From contig JAOUGB010000125.1 in assembly GCA_029857875.1 (NCBI GenBank), forward strand, positions 1-6,942: DNA of 6,942 nt, in the 5' to 3' direction. The position numbers and the translations under genes are program-made. Of this stretch, positions 1-5,822 are shown piece by piece (position 1 is the stretch's first letter; every line of letters begins with the position of its first letter). The notes beneath the pieces are model-generated. The model ran no database searches. It was not told where the DNA came from and saw only the letters and a list, made by a program, of their open reading frames with translations. The stretch comes from Desulfobacteraceae bacterium. Lineage in GTDB: Bacteria > Desulfobacterota > Desulfobacteria > Desulfobacterales > UBA11574.

Positions 1-113
1 CTCAAGACAATGAGATACACAATATCTCTTGAATGATGTTGGCTCGGCAGATCTTTTCATTTGACACCTGCATATTTCGAATGTCTGTTTCTATTTGAAA
101 TGCCTTGATGGAC

Positions 114-512
114 TTAACCAGGCTTCATCCGAGGCCCCTGCATTTCGTTCAGCAGCTCGATCTGGACCTCTTGAATCTCGACCAAACGCTCCCATTGGCG
201 AGACAATAGATGGTCAAGTTTCTGGTGCAACTGCCGAATTTCGAGTTCCGCTTTTAGATTGATTTGGTAGTCGTGGGATGCTCGAAGGCGATCTTTTGCT
301 TCCTGCCGGTTCTGACTCATCATAATGATGGGTGCCTGTATCGCGGCGAGGCACGAAAGAATGAGATTCAGCAGGATAAAGGGATACGGATCGAATGGTC
401 TGAATGCCCAAATTAATGAGTTGACGGATATCCAGAGTACCAGAATGCAAAAAAATATGATAATGAATCTCCAACTCCCCCCGGAACTTAATGAGAAGTT
501 ACGACCATCGGG
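114..512 (-). pseudogene. 5'-truncated DUF1003 membrane protein, probable pseudogene
   Basis: Reading the minus strand from 512 down to the TAA at 114-116 gives about 132 codons that clearly belong to the DUF1003 family. Recognisable segments are GGSWRFIII, a hydrophobic stretch, FDPYPFILLNLILSCLAA, then IQAPIIMMSQNRQEAKDRL and a charged coiled-coil-like tail (LKAELEIRQLHQKLDHLL). These correspond to the two membrane helices and cytoplasmic tail of the family. The N-terminal part that normally precedes GGSW is missing. The frame runs straight into the mat stop codon (513-515) and contains no ATG, GTG or TTG until the methionines at 318-323, which lie after both helices. A normal start is therefore absent. 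Just before GGSW lies a run of six G (minus strand, 477-482). Removing one base upstream of it would give KFGGSW, closer to the family than the SSGGSW actually read, which suggests a frameshift. The function of DUF1003 is unknown. A readthrough or reinitiation product is possible but less likely than decay. Confidence 0.72.
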
Positions 513-1730
513 TTAGCAGACTGAAAGTTCTCCTTGAGCCAGCCGGTGAGTGAAGGATTGGATGTCCTCCAGCTCACGGTCAATAACCGCAATCACGGAA
601 TCATGCACATCTTCCGGAAGGGCTTCCGGTTCCAGTATCAGTTGCGCTTCGGCAATCAAAGGCCGGTCAATAGGTTTCCCGATCTGACTGCAAAGCCAAA
701 CAGTGACTTCCCTGATACCTCCAACTTCCCTGTAGATGTGAGAGGCGATTTCGTGGCTCAGCAAATTATAAATTTTTCCCACGTGGCTTACCGGGTTCTT
801 TCCGGCGGCTGCTTCCGTAGTTGACGGCCGGTTGAAGGCGATGACGCCATTAACGCGATTTCCTCGACCGACCTGCCCGCCGTCGCCGGCTTCAGCCGAA
901 GTGCCGAGAACGGTGAGGTACATGCCGGCATCCCCGCGTTCGGGATCATCCAAAGTGTTGATAGCCACTGTTACAGAATCCAGGGTCCCTGACTCGTCGG
1001 TGATAAACGCCTGTAACTCTTTTTGGATGGAATATTTCCGGTCAAAGTACATCCTTGCATCTTGGATGAAACGGTCGACAAAGGCCATGGCCACCGTCAA
1101 CGTAAGGTTTTTCCCGAGGCGGTATCCCATAACTTTAATGTCTTCACCGGCTTCGGGAAACGCATTTTTAAAAGAAGGTGCATTCAGGAATTTTTCCGCT
1201 GCAAGAACCAGACGTTCGGTTTCGCTCAAAGGCGCATACCCCACACCGGCAGAGGTGTCGTTTGCACCGATGACCTCCCTTGAAAAGATGTCTGTCAATT
1301 CAGGTGAACCCGGTTTGATCTCATTCTGAAAGACGATGTGTTTCAATGGATCCACAAAACGCAGATGTTCCCGAAGCCAACGTCGTGCAGTGGACTCGGC
1401 GATTTCTCCAATGGGAATATCGATACCGTGATATTCATAGGTAGCTCTATCGCCGAAAATGAGTCGCATCGGTTCCACCACTTTACCTCCCCCGAGTCGT
1501 GGGGCTGTTCGTCCTGCCACGAGCAATCCCTTGTCGATATTATGATGAAGGATACGTCCGAAGCGATCCTGGTATTCCCGGCACAATTCCACACTGGTGG
1601 CTTCCATTATCGCGTCGCAGATGGAATCGGGATGCCCGATGCCTTTTCGCTCCACCAATTCAACAGGCTGCTCTTCGATGGGTGGGCCGTCTACCTTTTC
1701 CACATAAATATTTCTTTGAATGTTCACCAT
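513..1730 (-). CDS. mat: Archaeal-type methionine adenosyltransferase (S-adenosylmethionine synthetase)
   Basis: This 405-residue protein makes S-adenosylmethionine from methionine and ATP in the cytoplasm. It belongs to the archaeal-type family (AdoMet_Synthase, COG1812), which is very diverged in sequence from the usual bacterial MetK. It aligns along its whole length with my memory of the Methanocaldococcus enzyme. Conserved blocks are ERKGIGHPDSICD (27-39), LHHNIDK (61-67), GANDTSAGVGYAPLS (155-169), GEDIKVMGYR (195-204), GTSAEAGDGGQVGRGNR (276-292) and AAAGKNPVSHVGKIYN (307-322). The length and the C-terminus (about 390-405) match the family, so the gene is complete. The start ATG follows TAGGGG about six bases upstream, a modest ribosome binding site. 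It lies 93 bases after the upstream lipoprotein gene on the same strand, and no terminator or SAM riboswitch is visible in that gap. Its TAA is immediately followed, in the same frame, by the DUF1003 remnant. No bacterial-type metK is seen in this window. Confidence 0.96.
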   Translation of the reverse strand: MVNIQRNIYVEKVDGPPIEEQPVELVERKGIGHPDSICDAIMEATSVELCREYQDRFGRILHHNIDKGLLVAGRTAPRLGGGKVVEPMRLIFGDRATYEYHGIDIPIGEIAESTARRWLREHLRFVDPLKHIVFQNEIKPGSPELTDIFSREVIGANDTSAGVGYAPLSETERLVLAAEKFLNAPSFKNAFPEAGEDIKVMGYRLGKNLTLTVAMAFVDRFIQDARMYFDRKYSIQKELQAFITDESGTLDSVTVAINTLDDPERGDAGMYLTVLGTSAEAGDGGQVGRGNRVNGVIAFNRPSTTEAAAGKNPVSHVGKIYNLLSHEIASHIYREVGGIREVTVWLCSQIGKPIDRPLIAEAQLILEPEALPEDVHDSVIAVIDRELEDIQSFTHRLAQGELSVC

Positions 1731-1823
1731 ACGTTACCCCTAAAGTCAGCCATCACCACAGGAAAATGGAGTGAAAGCTTCCGGATTTGTCTACGAACCC
1801 GTCCTAATGCCCTATTTCGGACC

Positions 1824-2369
1824 TTACCGCACCGGCTTCTGCCACTCTTTGGCAAAGATCCCTGCAATCCGGTCGACCTGTCCCGGATCGATCTTCAAGG
1901 CCTTGGCCACCTCTGAATAGAGGGTCTTGCGGTCGCTGTTTTCGGCATCCACGAGGCCGTTGAGGTCTCTTTTCTCCTTGAGGTTTAGCCCCCCTGTATC
2001 TGCCACGGAGAGATAGCCGTCACCCCCTTCATTCAAGGAACCTTTCTGATAATACGGTTTCAGCGCTTGGAAACGGGCTTTCATTTTTTCCTTCAAAGCG
2101 CGAATGGTGGGATTGGAAACAGTGGTCACGTCTTCCGCCCATGCACTGGCAGGAGACAAGGCGAACCTGACCTTAAAAGAAAATCCTTTATGGTTTTTGG
2201 ACTGATTTCCCTTTTGTTCCGGCTTTTTCCCCCGGATATCATTCACAATATCCCCGGCAACAGATTCGACCTTTTCTGCCGGAAAATAAATATTTATGGT
2301 CACGCAGGCAAACAGGGTGATCATTGCGAATACCATTGCCATCCACACGGGTTTTTGAAACATTTTCAT
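1824..2369 (-). CDS. ydbL: Lipoprotein: YnbE-like head fused to YdbL-like DUF1318 domain
   Basis: This 181-residue envelope protein is probably the partner of the YdbH-like protein encoded just upstream. Residues 1-21 form a lipoprotein signal peptide ending in LFA-C22. The residue at +2 is Val, not Asp, which favours outer-membrane sorting. Residues 23-47 (VTINIYFPAEKVESVAGDIV and onward) give a beta strand and amphipathic helix like the small lipoprotein YnbE. A Lys/Gln-rich linker (48-61) follows. Residues 62-79 contain ALSPASAWAED, which looks like a remnant signal-peptidase site (A76-W77-A78). Residues about 82-178 are a DUF1318/YdbL domain, with NPTIRALKEKM, LNGLVDAENSDR and VDRIAGIFAKEW. 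In E. coli these are separate genes in the order ydbH-ynbE-ydbL. There YdbH and YnbE bridge the two membranes, and YdbL modulates YnbE. The fusion reading and the role here are inferences. The start is set by AGGGAGGT at 2374-2381, four bases before ATG. The gene begins 15 bases after the ydbH-like stop, so co-transcription is likely. Confidence 0.85.
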   Translation of the reverse strand: MKMFQKPVWMAMVFAMITLFACVTINIYFPAEKVESVAGDIVNDIRGKKPEQKGNQSKNHKGFSFKVRFALSPASAWAEDVTTVSNPTIRALKEKMKARFQALKPYYQKGSLNEGGDGYLSVADTGGLNLKEKRDLNGLVDAENSDRKTLYSEVAKALKIDPGQVDRIAGIFAKEWQKPVR

Positions 2370-2373
2370 ATGA

Positions 2374-2381
2374 ACCTCCCT
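2374..2381 (-). promoter_or_regulatory. Strong Shine-Dalgarno for the YnbE/YdbL-like lipoprotein
   Basis: The minus strand reads AGGGAGGT, four bases before the ATG at 2369-2367, inside the 15-base gap after the ydbH-like stop codon. It fixes the lipoprotein start at 2369 rather than the second ATG two codons later. It is the best ribosome binding site in the minus-strand block. This suggests the lipoprotein is translated efficiently and independently of upstream ribosomes, as expected if it is needed in excess over its large partner. Confidence 0.8.
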
Positions 2382-2384
2382 TTG

Positions 2385-5369
2385 TCATTTGACAACCGGG
2401 CCCCCCTTGGAGCCGATTCTTTTGATTCTTTTAACCATGTCTTTAAAACTAATACGGTTATCTGGATTCTGATTTACAATATCTACCCCTGAAAAGCTAC
2501 CTCTTTTTACGAGATACTCTGTACCGCCTTCTCTAATGGTGCCGTTGACCGTGAACACATCGTTTTCCAGATTGGCCTTGATGCCGATCTTTTCATAGGG
2601 AAATTTTTTGAATAAAGATGCAAAGGCACCTGCCAACCCCACAAAAGGGCTCTGTCCCCCGCCAATCTGTGCAATGTTTTCTACGGCCTTAACGCTGATT
2701 TTTTGGGAAATTCCTTTTTTTTGAACCGTTTCCAGCAAAAGATCGAATCTCTGGGGTTGGCCGTATGCCATCTCAACATCACGAAGTCGACCCTTTAAGA
2801 CTCCCTCTATGGTTCCGAATGCGGTATCCGTCGTCATTTCGGACAGCAAAAGATCCTCCCATTTTACATTGAGCTTAAAGACCGGTGCTGACGTAAAAAC
2901 CCCCGAAGCCCCCAGATCGGATAAAATGATGTTGCCTTGGAATACTTCGGCCTTGAGTTCCCCCAGGGTGGTAAGGGTGTGATTTTCGTATCGGACAGGG
3001 TCCAGGATACCGGTAAAAGAACCCTTCAAGGGACGCGTCCAGATTCTGGACAGAAGGGGTTGAAGCTTTATTTCGCCAAATTCCATACGGGTATGGATGG
3101 TAAGATCCGGACCAAAGAGTTTTTCGACCTGTACGGACCCCAATCTAAGATCCCCGCCGGGAACCTGTATCACGGTGGGAGATTTCACGGATATCCGGTT
3201 CGGACCGGTATCCAAAAGGATGCTTAGCGGCTGTTTCGGCAGCAGGGGAATGGTTATGGATTCAACCTCTAACTTGCCGCTGAGCGTCTCAACAGGGGGT
3301 TTGGCGACTCCGGTTCGGTACCACACGGGAAGATCGAGGTGAATCCCTTTTAGGGCGATTCCCTTCTCGGGCAAAGAAAAATTGCCCCCAAGCCACCCGA
3401 GACGTCCCCTAACCTGCCATGCATCTTGAAATCCGTTTATCCGGAATTGGGCAGAAACGTCTCCCTCTGTCTCAAGGGTTGCCAGAAAGGGTTTTTCGGT
3501 CTTATAGGGCTCCTGCAAAAAATGATGAAATATCGGTTTCAAGGGCACCTTCGGGAGGATCACCGTGACATCTGCATTGGCTTTCGACGACGAACCCTGC
3601 TTGAAAATTCCCCGGATTTCAAGGGGCAGGATACCCGTCAGGTCGAATCGGAGCTTGGAAAGTTCTATCAATCTTTTTTGAAGATCATAGGTCCCGTTGC
3701 AGGACGTGACAATGGGGTTTCTTTTCAGGTTCAGATAATAACGATCATAAAGGGTTTCGCCGGCTTGGACGTCTATATCGGCGGCAAAAGTCATACTGGA
3801 ACGCTTTAAATCCACAACACCTTCGATCTCTGTGCCAAGAGAAACGTTTTCCCCCATTATGCTCCCATCCTTGTTTTGAAAGACGAGATCATCGAGAGAC
3901 AGTTTTGCTTTCACCTGCCAGGGTCCGGTCTGGGGTCCTGTGACGTTGATTTGGATGGAATCATGAACCTTAATATTCCAATCCGACGGGATCAGGTGGT
4001 AAGTAACGGCTGCATGGAAAAGTGACGTCTCCTTCCCTTGAACCGTAAGGTTTAGATTGCGTTCCTGTAGACGAATGCCAAGTAAAAGATTTTTCAAACC
4101 AAGAGTCTCGAGTCGGACCTCCGGGAGTATAACGGATTTTTTTTCTGCGTCGATTCGGCCGTCCGGAATATGCACGCGGATATCTCCGATGAGAGTGTCC
4201 CGGGTCCTTGTGCTGATCTTTGCCTGGGGAATTTGTACGGCCACATCCTTGACCTCGATTACAGGATAGTTGCCGGAAATTCCCTCTGCCTTGAGGTCGA
4301 TGTCCAAAGGCGGCAGTAGCGTATCCGTCTTTCCCATCACGGATAGGCCGCCAATATGGAGTTTCAAGGGAGCAAGAGCGGTTTTCCCCTGGTTCATGTT
4401 ATAGGTAAGTCCCGTTTCCATAGACAAAGATTCAGCAGCGGTCACTGAGATGGGCAATGATCCCGTCTTTTTTAAATCAGACCTCAAAGCAATACCTTGG
4501 CAACGGACGTTAAGATTTTCGACAACGAGATTTTTGGGGCCATGGCTGTACGTAAATTTTGAGAACACCCCCATTTTTTGGATGTTAAGTTCCGAGTCTT
4601 GGAGCCTCATGTCTTGAGATTCAAGCGTGCCGCTGAATTTGAGATCGTTGATGTCAAACGTATGGCTGCTGAGGATGTTCACGTTCGACGCGGTAAAATT
4701 CATATTGCGGGAAGAATTTTTGACCTCCAAAGCAAACGATAAAAAAAGCGGTTTGTCGGCGTTGGCTATGGCATGGATTCGAAGGGCCTGAAAAGCTTGA
4801 TCACCCATAGCTGCCGAGATACGTCCTTCAAGAAGTTCCCCTGATTGAAATTTGATGTCTCGAAAGAAAAAGAGGCCGATAAGGCCCCGGGCCATTCCGG
4901 CCGGAAAAGAAGGCCCTCTTTTGGCCGGTAAGATGCCGGGAAATGTGAAGCGTTCGGAAAAAATGTCAAGATACAGGCCCTTTATCTGCATATTTTTTAG
5001 AACAAGGGACCGATGACCCCATGCACCCTCAACATCCATATCCGCTCTGATGAAAGGGATCTCCATGGAGAAAGTTTTCTGTTGTTTCAAGGGCTTGAAA
5101 AGAATTCCCCTGGCCTCTAAGACCATCGGTTTAAAAGAATAGGAGAGGTTTTCTATGGTACATGATGCGCCTGTGGATGCAGAAAGCGATCTTTCTATCA
5201 TCGGCTTGACTTGGTCAGGATGGTAATAGAGATAAAAGCCGATGCCTGAGAGAAGAAGCACTACAAAACACAGGGCAATGCCTGAAAACAGAAAAATTTT
5301 TTTAATCACCTTCATAGACGTCAACTTCACTGCGCGTGGCATTTTGTCCGTTTCGAGCGGCGTAATCAT
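2385..5369 (-). CDS. ydbH: YdbH-like AsmA-family intermembrane phospholipid transport protein
   Basis: This is a large protein (994 residues from the first ATG) with one N-terminal membrane anchor (about 24-47) followed by a long periplasmic region rich in alternating hydrophobic beta strands. That is the architecture of the AsmA-like bridge proteins (TamB, YhdP, YdbH), which form a hydrophobic groove for phospholipids between the inner and outer membranes. The last ~108 residues carry the most recognisable part, a YdbH-type C-terminal region. Its landmarks are ENIAQIGGG (897-905), FKKFPYEKIGIKANLENDVF (920-939), EGGTEYLVKRGSFSGVDIVN (947-966) and NPDNRISFKDM (968-978). E. coli YdbH is about 880 residues, so the size is similar. 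The downstream YnbE/YdbL-like gene repeats the E. coli operon order and strongly supports this identity. The start is uncertain. In-frame ATGs at 5369, 5342 and 5315 all have weak ribosome binding sites. The 5315 start gives MKVIKKIFLF, the most typical signal-anchor beginning. A TamB or generic AsmA protein is the alternative. Confidence 0.82.
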   Translation of the reverse strand: MITPLETDKMPRAVKLTSMKVIKKIFLFSGIALCFVVLLLSGIGFYLYYHPDQVKPMIERSLSASTGASCTIENLSYSFKPMVLEARGILFKPLKQQKTFSMEIPFIRADMDVEGAWGHRSLVLKNMQIKGLYLDIFSERFTFPGILPAKRGPSFPAGMARGLIGLFFFRDIKFQSGELLEGRISAAMGDQAFQALRIHAIANADKPLFLSFALEVKNSSRNMNFTASNVNILSSHTFDINDLKFSGTLESQDMRLQDSELNIQKMGVFSKFTYSHGPKNLVVENLNVRCQGIALRSDLKKTGSLPISVTAAESLSMETGLTYNMNQGKTALAPLKLHIGGLSVMGKTDTLLPPLDIDLKAEGISGNYPVIEVKDVAVQIPQAKISTRTRDTLIGDIRVHIPDGRIDAEKKSVILPEVRLETLGLKNLLLGIRLQERNLNLTVQGKETSLFHAAVTYHLIPSDWNIKVHDSIQINVTGPQTGPWQVKAKLSLDDLVFQNKDGSIMGENVSLGTEIEGVVDLKRSSMTFAADIDVQAGETLYDRYYLNLKRNPIVTSCNGTYDLQKRLIELSKLRFDLTGILPLEIRGIFKQGSSSKANADVTVILPKVPLKPIFHHFLQEPYKTEKPFLATLETEGDVSAQFRINGFQDAWQVRGRLGWLGGNFSLPEKGIALKGIHLDLPVWYRTGVAKPPVETLSGKLEVESITIPLLPKQPLSILLDTGPNRISVKSPTVIQVPGGDLRLGSVQVEKLFGPDLTIHTRMEFGEIKLQPLLSRIWTRPLKGSFTGILDPVRYENHTLTTLGELKAEVFQGNIILSDLGASGVFTSAPVFKLNVKWEDLLLSEMTTDTAFGTIEGVLKGRLRDVEMAYGQPQRFDLLLETVQKKGISQKISVKAVENIAQIGGGQSPFVGLAGAFASLFKKFPYEKIGIKANLENDVFTVNGTIREGGTEYLVKRGSFSGVDIVNQNPDNRISFKDMVKRIKRIGSKGGPVVK

Positions 5370-5379
5370 CGACGATATC

Positions 5380-5407
5380 CATATAACTAATTACATGTAT
5401 TCGTAAA
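5380..5407 (-). promoter_or_regulatory. Possible weak promoter of the ydbH-like operon
   Basis: On the minus strand, TTTACG (5407-5402) and TATATG (5385-5380) are separated by 16 bases, each matching four of six sigma70 consensus positions. Transcription would start near 5373. That is too close to the ATG at 5369 for a normal leader, but would leave about 30 or 58 bases before the ATGs at 5342 and 5315. The -35 element would lie inside the end of the repeat element described separately. The region is AT-rich, so chance matches are likely. Confidence 0.2.
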
Positions 5408-5423
5408 TACGGTTACGTATTTA
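5404..5423. promoter_or_regulatory. Palindrome TAAATACG-N4-CGTATTTA (left copy)
   Basis: This is a perfect 8-base inverted repeat with a 4-base spacer (GTTA). The same core, AAATACG-N4-CGTATTT, recurs at 5622-5639. The symmetry and spacing fit a dimeric protein binding site, either an operator or a transposase/RAYT-type recognition site at the element end. It overlaps the possible -35 region of the ydbH-like operon. It could equally form a small hairpin in RNA. Confidence 0.45.
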
Positions 5424-5526
5424 TAACTTGGTTTTTTCCATTCTATGCATGCAAAAGTTTAAAGTGCCTAAAGTGAACTAAAGTGCCTAAAGTTAAGGCA
5501 TTCTATCAATTTTAATTATAATTGAC

Positions 5527-5541
5527 CGCGCTGAAAGCGCG
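5527..5541. repeat. GC-rich hairpin in the centre of the repeat element
   Basis: CGCGCT-GAA-AGCGCG is a perfect six-base-pair stem with a three-base loop, in otherwise very AT-rich DNA. It sits just right of an imperfect AT palindrome (5507-5524) and between the two inner arms of the nested repeat. It lacks a following T-run on either strand, so it is not called a terminator. Its position fits the conserved structural core of a REP- or MITE-like element. Confidence 0.55.
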
Positions 5542-5621
5542 TTCCTCAACTTTAGCTCACTTTAGGCACTTCAAACTTCAAACTTTTAAACTTCAGCTTA
5601 TACAGGATAGTGTCCAGATAA

Positions 5622-5639
5622 AAATACGTCATCGTATTT
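5622..5639. promoter_or_regulatory. Palindrome AAATACG-N4-CGTATTT (right copy)
   Basis: This is a perfect 7-base inverted repeat with a TCAT spacer. It duplicates the core of the palindrome at 5404-5423 from the other end of the repeat element. Both copies are followed in the plus direction by ATAA or ATGA. It may be a protein recognition site at the element end. It lies about 180 bases upstream of the STAS-MlaE start and so could also influence that gene. Confidence 0.42.
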
Positions 5640-5774
5640 ATGAATTAGAGCACTAAGGGGTCAGGGTGTTTTTATGGTCGAATCGCTCCATGGATAATGC
5701 TTTTTTTCAATCCGCTCTCCTTTCCGGCTAAAAAATAGACAGCCGCAATCCGTCGATTCAGATCTTTGTTTTTC

Positions 5775-5803
5775 TTGTGAATCACATAGAAACTTGATAT
5801 GAA
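5775..5803 (+). promoter_or_regulatory. Possible sigma70-type promoter of the STAS-mlaE gene
   Basis: TTGTGA (5775-5780) and TATGAA (5798-5803) are separated by exactly 17 bases, each matching four of six consensus positions. The -35 element overlaps a perfect 11-base palindrome, TGTGAATCACA (5776-5786). Its half-sites resemble CRP/FNR-family half-sites, but the one-base spacer is not that of a standard CRP site. Transcription would begin around 5810, leaving a very short leader that still contains the ribosome binding site. It would exclude the alternative ATG at 5799 as the start. Confidence 0.33.
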
Positions 5804-5812
5804 AACCAAAAC

Positions 5813-5818
5813 AGGTGA
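5813..5818 (+). promoter_or_regulatory. Shine-Dalgarno deciding the STAS-mlaE start
   Basis: AGGTGA lies four bases before the ATG at 5823. An in-frame ATG at 5799 would add eight residues (MKTKTGDK) but has only a weak purine stretch before it. The 5823 start is therefore preferred. Confidence 0.7.
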
Positions 5819-5822
5819 TAAA

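Larger units (their letters stand above)
5399..5645. repeat. Nested inverted-repeat, MITE-like non-coding element
   Basis: This stretch of 247 bases is bounded by imperfect terminal inverted repeats. Positions 5399-5428 match the reverse complement of 5616-5645 at about 25 of 30 bases. Inside lies a second inverted repeat, 5457-5485 against 5548-5576, matching at 26 of 29. The left inner arm is a tandem series of 9-10-base units (AAAGTGCCT, AAAGTGAACT, AAAGTGCCT, AAAGTTAAGG at 5461-5498), which makes a 14-base direct repeat (AAAGTGCCTAAAGT) at 5461 and 5480. The right arm has one unit fewer. The centre holds an 18-base imperfect AT palindrome (5507-5524) and a GC hairpin (5527-5541). No reading frame of useful length exists in it. 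The structure resembles a miniature transposable element or a REP/BIME-like repeat. The identification rests on symmetry within this single copy. No clear target-site duplication was found. Confidence 0.65.

Noticed and set aside
2..32. Inverted repeat GAGATA-CACAA-TATCTC (12-28) with flanking TCAAGA/TCTTGA, downstream of the minus-strand block
   Set aside because: The stem is short and AT-rich and has no T-run on the minus strand, so it does not support an intrinsic terminator. It may be chance.
325..516. Plus-strand 63-codon frame and minus-strand 214-474 frame over the DUF1003 remnant
   Set aside because: The DUF1003 frame through 114-512 explains the region. Neither alternative shows recognisable sequence.
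1731..1823. Possible SAM riboswitch or promoter in the 93-base gap before mat
   Set aside because: No known SAM riboswitch pairing, no convincing -35/-10 pair and only four-base complementarities (GTCC/GGAC) could be found.
832..1916. Long plus-strand open frames (832-1329 and 1338-1916) opposite the mat gene
   Set aside because: Their translations show no family features and they lie antisense to a gene with strong full-length homology. They are shadows of its codon use.
5399..5645. CRISPR array
   Set aside because: The repeats are 9-14 bases, nearly contiguous and arranged as inverted arms, with no unique spacers of constant length and no cas genes.
5690..5731. Tiny plus-strand frame starting ATGGATAATGC (13 codons)
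   Set aside because: It is too short, lacks a ribosome binding site and has no features suggesting a leader peptide.
5776..5786. CRP binding site TGTGA-A-TCACA
   Set aside because: The half-sites match but the spacer is one base rather than six, so a standard CRP site is not supported. It is only mentioned as a dyad overlapping the possible -35 element.
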